Shown piece by piece: positions 10,959 through 22,187 of a stretch of 64,000 nucleotides of DNA. The stretch comes from Acephala macrosclerotiorum (taxonomy: Eukaryota; Ascomycota; Leotiomycetes; Helotiales; Mollisiaceae). The position numbers and the translations under genes were made by a program. A model generated the notes under the pieces. That model saw only the letters and a program-made list of their open reading frames with translations. It ran no database searches and was not told where the DNA came from. Each line of letters begins with the position of its first letter. Position 1 is the stretch's first letter. The stretch spans positions 63,510-127,509 of the forward strand of contig MU119329.1 in assembly GCA_014904845.1 (NCBI GenBank). The letters are read 5' to 3'.

Positions 10959-13160
10959 ATGGCAAACGAAGAATCTTCCAGAACTGATGGCAACGCAAGC
11001 AACAATACTTGCGTCACCGAACAAGAGATTCGCAACTTCAAAATTCTCTTCGTCAGAATTGGCAAACCAGGCACTCGACTACTCGAAAGTATCACAAGCG
11101 CCGACCTGAGCAATGGCCGTCTGCTCGCAGACATCCCTTGGAGATCACTGGCCATTAACGTCCCAATCGACTGCGATCTCAACCCTAAATTCATTCCTTT
11201 CTTCTCAGAGACAATGATTAGCATCAAGCATAGCGAGAACCCAACCCTTGAGATTCGTCGATTTTGCAATAGCTACAACATCTTCCTCTCGCAATCCGGC
11301 ATCCAAGAAGGGGAAGAACTCTCCTTGAACTTCAGCAGGGAGCCGCAACTTCAATGTGGAGATGCTTCTTCGGGCAGTGTTTGCATGTCACCCTCTGGCA
11401 GTACATCTCCCAATGGTCTCACCCCCGACGCATCGAGCCCGTCTGCCTCGGCCAGTAACTCGAATCCATCTTCATCTCCTTTAGAAAACATGAAAGAGAG
11501 TGTCGAACAGATGTTGGGACAATTGATCACAGACAACGCTCGAAAGGCCAAAGCTATCGAGGGAGAAGACAGTTCCGCACAAGCAGACTCGCAACCTCTA
11601 GCCAGCAAAATTTTCAAAGACCTGATGGCCAAACGCGGTGTCGAGGGAAAAGGTAAAGCTAACGAGCGAAATGAAGATGCGAACTCTGGTTTCGATCTCG
11701 AAGACGAAGGAAAGGGCAAGGGCAAGGCGATCGATGAGACTCATTCTCTAATCACACCACTGACATTGACACTGCGACTCGCAGGCAGAGTTCCTATCAG
11801 ACTTCTGAACGGTCTCGGAGAATCCTCATGGGCGGTACAGAATACACCGCAGGCTTTTACTCCAGAGGAGCAAGCGTTCAATGAGCGTTACGCCGCACGG
11901 TACTATAGGGACGAAGATCTCGCGCAAAACCCATCGGCTCCCGATATCGGGGAGAGCAGCACCGCAGTTACACCTTCGGGGACAAGCAACGCCTCCATCT
12001 CTCGAACTTCAAACGACGAAGAACACGGGGACGAAGGGATCGAGAACGAGTCCGCGGCGATACCCTCAGCAATGATTATGTCAGCGGCGCCTCACATTGA
12101 AGAAGAAGCAGAAGACGATACATCCAGCATCATCACGAACCCATACGATAACTCCAACTTGAACACCGAACCAGGACACAGTTCTAACGCGGGAATGCTA
12201 AGACAAGTCATGCATCGTCCCATCTACCCCCAGCTTATCGCCCCCGCGCCCCGATTAGGAGCTATAGGCGAGCCTAGACCAGATCCCGACTTGCGAGAGC
12301 GCGAATACATTCGAGAGGTGATGAGATTGAGGTATCCTTATCCTTCTGTTCCGAGACTATCGCCGGGACGGGTGGAGGCTGGTCGTCGTGCTATAAGAGA
12401 TCTTCTCACCAGAATGAGAGGTTCCAGAGACTCGGAGCAGTCATTCACCCAGGAGAATCGGAACAGCTCCGCGACATCCGCGCCCAAGCCGAAGAAGAGA
12501 GGTGGTCCTCCTCCGAATGCTCCAAAAGAGCCCAAAGCTATGCGTGAGCAGAAAATGGGCAATTTCACACATTCTGGCCCCAATGCACTGGCGTTTCAAA
12601 CTTGCGTTTCTGGTGGTCGTCCAGGCTCTTTTCAAACAAAACAAAGGCCCACACAAGCTAGGACAATGGGATCATTCTGTGGTCGTCGAGGTCAAGGTGC
12701 CAATGACCATCGAGCCCCGTCAAGGACGGGACAAAGGTCCACACACAATGAAACATCTGGACCCTTCTCTAATCCTCTGGTCCAAGGTGCCAACGCTCGT
12801 TCAGGCCCTTCTCAAACAGGACAAAGACCCACGCAAGTTGAGACATCGAGAACGTTCTTTAGTCCTCTGGCTCAAGGTTCAAACGGTCGTCAAGCCCCGC
12901 CGAGCATGGGACAATGGTCCACACAAGCTGGGACGTCCACATCCTTTTCGACCTCTGGACCTTCACCAAATGCTCCGACTGCACCCACAAGTACCGTCCC
13001 ACAATGGAGACAAGCTGCACCACGACCCGCCATCGAGAGCGTCGACGTCTCAGCTCGTGAGAGCAGTGAAGTCGAAAGCTCGAGAGCTGCGAGAAGTCGT
13101 GATTGGAATAGGGATAAAGAAGATAAGAAGGAGAGGAAGAGTAATGCTAAGAATGAGTAA
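10959..13160 (+). CDS. Orphan 733-aa protein, mostly disordered, with 30-aa tandem repeats
   Basis: A single long open frame from ATG to TAA with good codon texture. Residues about 20-120 look folded, mixing hydrophobic and charged residues. The rest is Ser/Pro/Glu/Gln-rich and low-complexity. Acidic and Lys/Gly-rich patches lie around residues 180-260, a basic Arg-rich segment around 410-480, and a repeat array around 550-670 (nucleotides about 12,610-12,960). That array has four degenerate copies of a unit near 30 residues, each with a TGQRxTQ-like core followed by TS and then QGAN or QGSN. The C-terminus is strongly charged (Lys/Arg/Glu). I recognise no known domain and predict no membrane segment or signal peptide. 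A second frame open across the repeat region is a by-product of its composition. Function is unknown; it may be a lineage-specific nuclear or RNA-associated disordered protein, but that is a guess. Confidence 0.7.
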   Translation: MANEESSRTDGNASNNTCVTEQEIRNFKILFVRIGKPGTRLLESITSADLSNGRLLADIPWRSLAINVPIDCDLNPKFIPFFSETMISIKHSENPTLEIRRFCNSYNIFLSQSGIQEGEELSLNFSREPQLQCGDASSGSVCMSPSGSTSPNGLTPDASSPSASASNSNPSSSPLENMKESVEQMLGQLITDNARKAKAIEGEDSSAQADSQPLASKIFKDLMAKRGVEGKGKANERNEDANSGFDLEDEGKGKGKAIDETHSLITPLTLTLRLAGRVPIRLLNGLGESSWAVQNTPQAFTPEEQAFNERYAARYYRDEDLAQNPSAPDIGESSTAVTPSGTSNASISRTSNDEEHGDEGIENESAAIPSAMIMSAAPHIEEEAEDDTSSIITNPYDNSNLNTEPGHSSNAGMLRQVMHRPIYPQLIAPAPRLGAIGEPRPDPDLREREYIREVMRLRYPYPSVPRLSPGRVEAGRRAIRDLLTRMRGSRDSEQSFTQENRNSSATSAPKPKKRGGPPPNAPKEPKAMREQKMGNFTHSGPNALAFQTCVSGGRPGSFQTKQRPTQARTMGSFCGRRGQGANDHRAPSRTGQRSTHNETSGPFSNPLVQGANARSGPSQTGQRPTQVETSRTFFSPLAQGSNGRQAPPSMGQWSTQAGTSTSFSTSGPSPNAPTAPTSTVPQWRQAAPRPAIESVDVSARESSEVESSRAARSRDWNRDKEDKKERKSNAKNE

Positions 13161-14201
13161 GCTTGAACAGCATCGATGGGTGTGTTGGGGATGCTTCGAG
13201 ATCGTCATGTGGCTGTTGGAGCTGCAGTTGAATGTTCCAGTCGCCGTTAGAGTTCCGGCAAGAGATTCATTTTGGTGTTTTGGCGTTGTGGAGTTGATAT
13301 TTTTTCTGCATATTAAGTACATCGTGCTATGAGTCTGTTTGGACAGCGAATTGCTTCTAATTTCTGCGTTGCTTTCATAAAGTTTTCCTGAGGGTGTAAT
13401 GCTGCGTTGTACAATACAAATGAGAGGAAAGGGACAGTACAGTAATTGGGAGGAAGGGAAGGCCGTTCTGGTGTACGGCGGGGTTGAACGAGGGGATGAT
13501 AGAATGATTCGTAAGAATTATGAGGATATGGAGTATGGAGCACAGGAGGCATTCATTGGAGTGTGTATCGCGCGCACTTGCGCCTTTGGAGGCGAGGATT
13601 TCATGTTTGCTTTAACCAATGTATTTTTCAACAATAATACAAATTTGCATGCGAAGAAGTTGAACGTGAGACCCTGTCTCGTTGTCAAGTCAAGTTTTCG
13701 CGAAGACGTGACGCAGCGTGCGTCTATAGTAAAGATTGCTTCAGGGATTCAGCACGTGAATTTCAAGGGAAGACTCGCTAAACCCTCAGGCTTCCATCCC
13801 CTGAAACATAGCACTTTAAAATACCCCGCACTCGCGTTGTAGTACCTCAAAAGTTAAACCCTATATTTCGCCCAGCATACTCGAGCGACACTAGATACTT
13901 GATACCCTTGCGATATCAAGCAAAGATCGCACCCGTGAGACCGGGGATATGATTTGAGAGTTCCATTCCTAATCCTAGCCTATCGCCTAATCCTATGTTG
14001 AAGAGTAGAAAAGTATGCTTCTCTAACCATGCTTCCATCGCCTATCCCTCATATCCATCATACCAACTCATCGATATCATCTCAAAGCCCGTAGGCTATC
14101 ATGCAAAAGTAACAATTAAGGAAAAGAGAAGAGGTCCACTTCTGACGCCTAACACAAATACCATAGCCAAAGACGCACGAAGATGAAGTCTCGTGCTAGA
14201 C
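13161..14201. other. Intergenic stretch between convergent genes
   Basis: This holds the 3' flanks of the 733-aa orphan and the septin gene. A 147-codon open frame on the plus strand (13399-13842) has no recognisable domain or codon texture. No RNA gene or repeat is evident. Confidence 0.4.
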
Positions 14202-16582
14202 TCAGGCTCGCCAATCAATCATCCCAATCTCCAACCAATCCGCGATACCGAGGCCATAAAAAGTGCCTTGGCCAACGTTTGCGGCATGCCATTGCTTTGA
14301 GCACCAAGATGCCACGCCAGCAATACCGCCAACGAGACCAAGAACGCTCAAAGCTTTCAAGACTGCCCATCCTCTTCGCTTGAGTTTTTCGTTCATCATG
14401 AGTAGACCGAGAGGATCTCTTCTATCAAGCATATCCCTCATATCCTGTGGCATCTCTCGTCGTCTGGTATATGTTCCTTGCTTTACCAGCACACCGGATC
14501 CTGTGTCGAATGCAGGATTGTCCCGCCTTGCTTGGGAGATCGGAACAAGTGTGCCGTCTTGGACACATTCCCCAAGACGTTCCGTAAGCCAGACGGCTCT
14601 CTCGCCGCGGGCCTTGGCTTCGTATTCGAGGCGCTCTTTCTGGAGAGCACGTTGAAGATCTGCAGCCCAATTTGCCAGGCGGACCTGGGCGATGCGTTCT
14701 TCGCGTTGAGTGTGATCTGTGATTCTGGCGAGAGCATATGAAGTCGTCGCTCCGACTGGGGCAGTCAAGACCTGTGACGAGGACATTAAGGGAGGGGCAA
14801 CCAGGGGTCTGTATAGAGATTGAGGTCTCGAGGCTGGTGTGAATGATGCTCGCCAGGTTAGGAATTTCTTTGCTGCTGAGTGGCGAAGCCAGGATATGGT
14901 ATCCCGCTCGAAGATCTGCGCGACTAGCTGTTGAAGTTCGGAATTAGCTAGCGGTTGGACGTAGTCGGGAGACATTAGCAGACTAGCATCCATGTTCTCG
15001 TCATCCTTGGAGGGTGTTGTAGAGATGGCATATGGAGCTGATGGGTGTGAAGAGAAGGGTGTAGCGTCCGGTGAAATGCCAAATAAGAATGGCCGGATAT
15101 TAGCTGCGTTCAGCTCGCTCAGGACATGTTCCTTCAGTAACGAAACCTCCTCCGCCGAATGTGTGTCTGCTCGTGCAATCAAGGGGATGACATTAGTTAG
15201 GTTAGACAGGCGCTTTAGGTATTCGATGTCCACGGCTTTGATTCCTGTAAGGTGTTAGGCTTGGTCAAGTGTGTTGATGCTGGACCTACTGTTCAGAATT
15301 ACATATAGTACAAGATCAACTTGTGGTCCTCCATTTCCACTAATCATGCTGATCATCTCGGACTCGCTCAAACCTTCAAATGAGGACGCTTTTCGGAAAT
15401 GAGATTCAATGTAATCGACAACCGGTGTAATGCATTCCAAGCACTAGTAGAATTAGTAGATGTTGGCTCAACTTCAAAAGGATACTCACAGATGCCTTAT
15501 TGCTATAACCTGGGGTATCAACAAAGCACAAATTCCGCTCCAGAACCGAATCGCCCATACTTTTCCTTCTCCGGAGTATCCTGCTCTCTTCCAAATCAGA
15601 CCACCATGCTGGATACGCTTTTGTGCTCGCATAAACTTCCGTGATTTGTGATGTAGATTGCATGTCCGCACTTCCGCTCCTTGACTTCGTCCTCGAGTTC
15701 TTTCGTCGGATTTCTGGGATCGATACAGGAATGGCAGAAATAGGATCGACATGTACGATATCTTCGCAAATTTGTACAATAGCTTTGATGAGCGAAGTCT
15801 TTCCAACTCCTATATGAGATTAGCCTTGTCAAGCTGTACTGAACTTTATTGCCCCACTTACCAGAATCACCAGCTATCAACACCTTCAGCCTGCCTATAT
15901 TCTTACCTTTCTCAGTAAAAGGCCGTCTGCTGGGCATCTTGATGCTCGGCATGACCAACTGAGGTGCGCTCCCACTATCTACCAACTCAGACCCCATATC
16001 CCTGTCTTCCTCCCCGCTCGATACAATGGCCTGACTTGCTATGTCATCCATATCAGAACCAGCATCCGAGTGTCTGCGAGAGCGTGGGCTGCTCATAACC
16101 GAAGCTGGTCCTGCAGAAGCAAAGGATAGAGGTGTAAATGGTCTTGATATCGTAGCCTGGGAGGATCGGCGCTGATAGGAGGGAGATGCATTCCGACTGT
16201 CGTCACTTGTTGATCTCAAGGACGGTGACGCTGATTCTGCCAGATCTTCTTCAGACTTTCTGGACATTCGTTGTCCGAGATTCTTCTTCCAGTTATGCCT
16301 AGCCTTCCGGCCTTTCTCCTCTGAATCGTCACTATCTTGAGCTAGGGAGCTTATTGTAGTTTCAAGGCTCTCAACACCATAAGTGCTCGATTTCGAAAGA
16401 TCTCTCTGCTTGGGAAGGATAGTGGGTGAGTGGGATTGTGAGGATTCCATCGTCTTCTCATCTGCCAGGAAGTAGGTCATCTGCGGAGGCTGGTGTCGAG
16501 TTGCAAGAGGCGTTGCATCGTTGTCCAGGCTCGTACTCCGCGATCGCCCTGTGAAGGCATCGTCGCCGGGCAAGGGGCGCAT
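14202..16582 (-). CDS. Septin-type GTPase with long N-terminal extension and C-terminal membrane segment
   Basis: Four exons (15862-16582, 15490-15809, 15290-15443, 14202-15244) give 745 aa in one continuous frame. Residues 1-230 are Ser-rich and disordered. The GTPase core follows. Walker A is GDSGVGKT (238-245), with intron 1 splitting the codon of Gly241. G3 is DTPG (338-341) and the G4-like motif is ARAD (422-425) in the septin context VIPLIARADT. The segment RIKAVDIEYLKRLS before G4 is typical of septins. The C-terminal third has a charged helical region rather than a clear long coiled coil. It then has a 20-residue hydrophobic stretch (about 692-711) with a short Trp-containing tail. 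Septins polymerise into filaments at the cortex and septa; the hydrophobic segment suggests direct membrane anchoring. The true start may lie further upstream, because the frame is open to an acceptor-like CAG near 16,627. It is divergent to a Pho85-like kinase gene. Confidence 0.85.
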
Positions 16583-17223
16583 GTTGCTGAGGCGGTGCTG
16601 TTCATAGAAAGGTTGTTGAATCTGAGTTCATATCATCCTCGAGTAATTGTCGGTTCTGTCTTGGAGGAGGTTGTACAGTTCCAAGTTCTGGTTCAGCAAT
16701 TCCGATGTTGTCAGACACTCGGTCACATACCCCTCCTCGTGGCTATCGTAGGTATCCACTCAGTGCCTAACTGGGCCAAGCGGCAGGCATTCAGGCTGCT
16801 CAGGGACTTTTCAGGCCGCCACAGAATAGACGCCGCAGTCAAATTAAGCGCTTATCGCCAACCAATCCCACTGCTCTTTCCTGCTCTACGCTGATCCGCA
16901 AGACCAGCTACCAATAAAGAGTGCATATTCACGACGATCCCTCTCGCCGCCTCGCTCTTGCTTCTTGTAGAAGTCACCCAACTTGCTACACTCCCTTCAC
17001 CACGGCTTCATTACTCGGGTCCGAGGACGCGCTGGACATCTTAAACAAAATCTGCACGCCTGCGTCCATCCTCTTCGACCCAAAAGTCACATCCCGACAA
17101 CGCCCTTCGTCTTCGCCTCCATTCCGAACTTTTCCTCCTTCTCCCGCCCTCGCAAGAGCCTTCTTCTCTGTTCCTAGCACGATCAGCGTACGAAACCTCG
17201 ACGATACAGAACCGCCAGTAGAG
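16583..17223. promoter_or_regulatory. Shared divergent promoter region, septin / Pho85-like kinase
   Basis: About 640 bases lie between two divergently transcribed genes. The half nearest the kinase is CT-rich, which is common in fungal 5' UTRs. The kinase frame is open back to an ATG at 16,921, but conservation argues for the later start. Confidence 0.45.
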
Positions 17224-18344
17224 ATGGATAAGAGACATCCAAGTTCGTTCCAGCAGCTGGAGAAGCTGGGAGAGGGTACATATGCTACGGTGAGTACCCC
17301 GACTCCGTTGGGTGAGGATAAAGGTTATGGTTAGAAGATAGGGGGAGAATCCGACTCCAATATACCTCTGCCATTCTCTAGCTCTATCTCTAATTTTCCT
17401 ACGTTCAGAGCTGACTTGTGCAGGTCTTCAAAGGTCGAAATCGACAGACAGGCGAACTAGTAGCGTTGAAGGAAATCCACCTCGACTCAGAAGAAGGCAC
17501 GCCATCCACCGCAATCCGAGAGATCTCATTGATGAAGGAGCTGAAGCACGAAAATATTGTCAGCCTACACGATGTCATCCACACTGAGAATAAGCTCATG
17601 CTCGTCTTCGAATACATGGATAAGGACCTAAAGAAATATATGGATACGCAAGGCGATCGAGGAGCGCTACCCCCAGCAGTCATCAAATCATTCATGCACC
17701 AACTCCTCCAAGGCATCGACTTCTGCCATACCAACCGAGTCCTCCACCGCGATCTCAAGCCCCAAAATCTCCTAATCAACACCAAAGGCCAACTGAAGCT
17801 CGCTGATTTCGGTCTTGCTCGAGCCTTCGGCATTCCCGTAAATACCTTCTCCAATGAAGTGGTCACTCTGTGGTACCGCGCTCCAGACGTCCTCCTCGGA
17901 TCACGAACATACAACACCAGCATTGACATCTGGTCCGCCGGCTGCATCATGGCAGAAATGTACACCGGCCGACCCCTCTTCCCCGGAACAACCAATGAAG
18001 ACCAACTCGTCCGCATCTTCCGCATCATGGGCACACCATCTGAACGTACTTGGCCCGGCATCTCCCAATACTCCGAGTACAAGCAGAACTTCCAGATGTA
18101 CGCTACTCAAGACTTGAGGGTTATTCTACCGCAAATTGATCCCAGTGGTATTGATCTCCTACAGAGAATGCTGCAGTTGAGACCGGAGTTGAGGATTAGT
18201 GCTCATGATGCGTTGCAGCATCCGTGGTTTAATGATTTGGTTGGAGCGGGACAGATGAGACCTCCTCAGCATCCTCAGGTGCAGATGCAGCAGAGAGGGT
18301 ATGCGCAGCAAGGCGTCGTGGCTCAGGGTGGTTATGAATATTGA
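17224..18344 (+). CDS. PHO85: Cyclin-dependent kinase, Pho85/PhoA type
   Basis: Two exons (17224-17289 and 17424-18344) encode 328 aa. The protein has the glycine loop GEGTYATV (16-23), the ATP-binding Lys38, the cyclin-binding helix PSTAIRE (49-55), the catalytic HRDLKPQN, the Mg-binding DFG in [10 protein letters not shown] and the substrate-site [10 protein letters not shown]. The Glu-Gly-Thr before PSTAIRE, the MDK start and the short Gln-rich C-terminal tail match fungal Pho85/PhoA kinases. These pair with Pcl-type cyclins and control phosphate sensing, glycogen metabolism, morphology and the cell cycle. The ATG at 17224 is chosen because the mature family N-terminus begins [18 protein letters not shown]; an in-frame upstream ATG exists but would add an unconserved extension. 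The intron interrupts the glycine loop. Confidence 0.95.
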
Positions 18345-21028
18345 CATGACGCAAAGGAGGGAAGGAAATATTGATATTTGGGCGGAACGGGGACAGTGCT
18401 GGGTTTATGATTGATACCTGGAGTGCATTGGTGGCGTTTGGTGGTATGGGAGATAGCGTGGTGCTTATGGTTGGTAGTGATAATGATCTATGATTTTCCT
18501 CCTTCTCTACTTTACGTCTTCCACCTAGCCCGGACCTTTATTTTCAACGACAGTTTAGGAGCAGAAGTGCTGCCCAAATATAGGTCAGTCTATGTTCAAA
18601 GTTCTGTTGCACGTCTCATTTCGATGAGGCTCGGTGAACCGTCATGCAGGTCAGCTCTCTCGATTGCATCACGCCGATGATATTCTCTGCTTTCGATTCT
18701 TGGATCGGACTATTCTACTGCACTATCTGACGATTTCTCGTGGGGGGGAAGTCCCAAGTTGCTTGTTTCTTTGGTGCTATATGACCGCGAATTCGTTGCG
18801 ATGAGACGAGGTTATTTCCTACCTCGATCCTAAATTCCCAACGCTCATTGATATTCACGATTACTTTTTTTCCACAGCAGCGCATTTGATTCCCGCCATC
18901 CCGCTTTCTTCTTCTCGTGTTCGCGTTCGTGTTGTGCGACTTTTGAGTTTGTTGGTCCAGACCTGAGTCATGCCGAACGCGACACCGTCAGCTCGCTCTG
19001 CCCTGAAGCATCGTGACATTCTCGACAAGTTGTCGCTGGCTTCATATCAGTCCAAATATAATTTTGTTGCACATCGCGTTGGGTAGCGAGTAATGTTCAT
19101 CTCCTCTCATGCAACCTCGTCCTCAGATTTCTCACTCCACATCGGTCCTCCACCTCAGCCAAATACTCTCTTACTGCGCTTTCTTATGACTCAGCGATTA
19201 CCCCCACTACCTCATTCATCTATCGCACTTCATCTTTGTTGCAAGTCGCAAAATCATGGCTAGTCATTGCCATCACCTGACGCTGTCATGTCCACAATGT
19301 TGGTCCACTCGACTTGGTATCTGAAAAATTGTGGAGAGGGTCAGGTGGTGGTCCGTGGTTAAGCTTTTGTACGTGGTGGGTGTTTTGCGGGTAGATGGAT
19401 GTTTAGAGTTTTTGAATTTTTGAATTTTTTGATGTGGGTGCCGAAGTGTAGGCAACCGTTCAGATGGAGGATGACTTGAAGTTTGGAGTTGGAAATGTTG
19501 TTTGATTTCTTTTATGAATTTTAACAAGTTGAACCGGAATGGAGGCTGGATGTCCTTCTTTGCATGAAAGTCTGTACTCTCTGGCCAGCCCTGGATTTGA
19601 TGACGTGGTCGTCTGTTTGAAGAAGGGATGGTTTGCATATCAGACCTTGCTGTCTATCGTTGCCGCAATTCTTAGCTTGAAATACTTGATTAGCCCGGAC
19701 TGTTTTAGACACGCGTAGAGAATTTAGTTCCAGGTCCTCGATCCCTCTAATGGGTGAAAGACCTCGTTGATCAATGTAAAAGAGTAAGCCGGTGGGTTCG
19801 CCTGAGATTTCGATGCCAGTGAGAGATTCTAGAGTCGGGTAGCGTTCCCATTCAGCCGGCAAGACAGAACTGCGCGACATACCTATCAGTGATTCAGCTC
19901 CGCACACTCTAATAGCCAGTATACCATTGCTGGAAGAACGGACTTTGTTGCCCTTCGCAATTCTAACTTTCTCATGATCCGAAGTCTCAATCCGGGACCG
20001 CCTGTCACTGTCAGAGTCTTCAGCCCAAGGCAAGACGGCCCGCTTCCCTATTTCGTCCATCATCCTCAAGAAAACGCAGCATCTGTTGCTCATCGCACCT
20101 CAAACCTTCTTTACTTGCCGTTTCCTTCCATCTCAAGCGAACCAATCCAGATCTCAACTTTGCGATGCGACCGCAGCCGTCAAAACCCGACTCCAAAATA
20201 TTTCTAATCCAAGATACCACGACGTCGTCGACAGAGCTTACTCTCGGAACTCCACATCGGCACATCCACCCCCCCAGGAAGTATGCGGCAGATTATGACG
20301 CTGGTGGAAAGTTTAAATGGAGAGCTTGTAAGTGAAGTTTGTCGGGGAGGAGCTGGGAGCCGAAGATGTTCCGGTATATACGAGTAAGTCTTTGATCGGA
20401 TGAAAGTTTCCGTTTCGGAATTTAGGGATCACCCGTCCGGTATTTGAAATGCTGATGGTATCCTGGTTTTGGTGTGTAATGGGATTGTAGTTGGAAGGCG
20501 TCAGGAGCTGAGATTGAGTCAGTGGATGGAAGAAAAGGTGGAATTGTTGCGTGTCGAGATTTTGGGTTCTAGGCAGGGGTTTCAGAGATGTTGGTGGCGA
20601 GGTCTGGAATCGGCTTGAGGCTTCTTCATGGCGCATTCGCCTGCGGACCGAAGCGTTGGGTGCCGCATCTATCCAGCTAGAAATTGATAGGCTGACGAGT
20701 GGCAAGTTGCGATGACTTGCGCGAAGATACAAAGTAATATTGCCATTTAGGAAGAGGAGCGTTGAAGTTCCAACCCTTGAGGGTGCAACGACTTCCCTTG
20801 GAAATGCTAACATATCCTTATAACTTTATCTTCAGGTTGAGTAAGTCATCTTGGGTTTGGAGATGCCATTGGCTAAGCGAATACAGTCAAATACTGTACC
20901 AGGCTGGTAGTATCTCTTGGGTCTTGGGTCTTGAGGCTTGTAGTCCCACCTTTTTGCGGGGTATGACAAACTGCTTACCCAATTCGCTCAGCCGTCTATA
21001 AATGGTACACTTTGCTTTGTAATAAGAG

Positions 21029-22187
21029 TCTTGTTGCATTTCGTATATTAGACTTCGAGCTAGAAGCCGTGATAGGTCGACTTCCGAATCGGTAGTGAGA
21101 GTTGCATGAGTTGCGATTGCATCAGCTCGTCCAATGTCGAAGTTCTCAGAATATTTGATCGAAAATCATGTGGCCTGCCGAAGCAGGACAACCTCAGTTG
21201 GAGCTGATACCTTACCATTGGGTCGTTTCCCTATCTCCCACTAGGCCTGGTGTGAATAACTTGAAAGCCTTTCTCTCGGCCCCTCAACCGGAGACTTGGG
21301 ACAAGCATACGAAGGTGGGCTTTTGGTTGGCTCCCTTCTTGAAGTCCCATGTCGAGAGCACTTTCTGTTGCACTTCGTAAAAGAGAGTTCGAGTCAGTAA
21401 TTAAGTGAAGTGGCAAGTGACAGCTGAATGCGCTTTCGCGGATACCGGGACACGTTCCGGAGGCTCTTCTAAGCTGCGAGCTTATGGTTGACGGCTCTAT
21501 TCCACTGTCAAAAGGGCTCCCTTGCATCTGTAAGGCGGATCATACTTGCATGCGTTATTTCCGGACTTGGCCTTGTATCCGAAATCTAGATCTATCATTT
21601 TCAACGTATTCCGGGCAGCGTCGGGATTTTCAGACTTAGCGACGGAACCGCCAACATTTCTCAAAAGTGGTTCTGTTGCACGTGGTAAACTATGCTGTCC
21701 AGTCATTCTCGAGAAATGAATTTCAAGCCGTACTTCTTATACAGTACTGGCCATTCGATTTTGAAGACCAATCGGGACTCGGAGACGTCAAGTGCTCGGG
21801 TATTTTCTTGGTTCTATCCCAAGTCTAGGAGTGGATCTTGAACATTTCTCGATTCAGTTCTGAAGGACCTTCTATGTTTCTATAATATGAGATCCGAAGC
21901 TTGACTTCTAGTCCACCTTAAAGATGTTGCTGGGATCCGAAGCCCTAATAATCTTTGTTGCAGTTCGTAGGTTTTGACTTTTGCTGTCAGATATTCCCAA
22001 GCAGTTTGGCGCACGGCGAGAACCTCAGGAGGCTTATATGAGGCCATTACGGCTCCACTACAACGGAACATTTCCGACCCTCTAGCATATCGAAGATGAA
22101 ACCAAGGCTCGTGGTGACCACAAAGGATTCGATAAGGGGCTTCTACCTAGCGCTGTTGCACTTCGCAAAATAGACTTCGAGTCAGGC
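21029..22187 (+). repeat. Best-conserved cluster of the TTGTTGCANNTCG motif
   Basis: Five copies occur in 1.16 kb (cores at 21031, 21365, 21673, 21955, 22153). The copies at 21365 and 22153 match over most of a 33-base unit running from TGTTGCACTTCG through to TTCGAGTCAG. Sequences between copies do not look alike, so this is a dispersed short motif and not a simple tandem repeat. Confidence 0.6.

Noticed and set aside
12502..13332. 276-codon plus-strand frame overlapping the 733-aa orphan
   Set aside because: It follows the repeat region in another frame and has no independent domain; a composition shadow.
13399..13842. 147-codon plus-strand frame
   Set aside because: No domain, no signal peptide and no splice partners; treated as chance.
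16921..17223. N-terminal extension of the Pho85-like kinase from an upstream ATG
   Set aside because: In frame but unconserved and CT-rich; the family start MDK lies at 17224.
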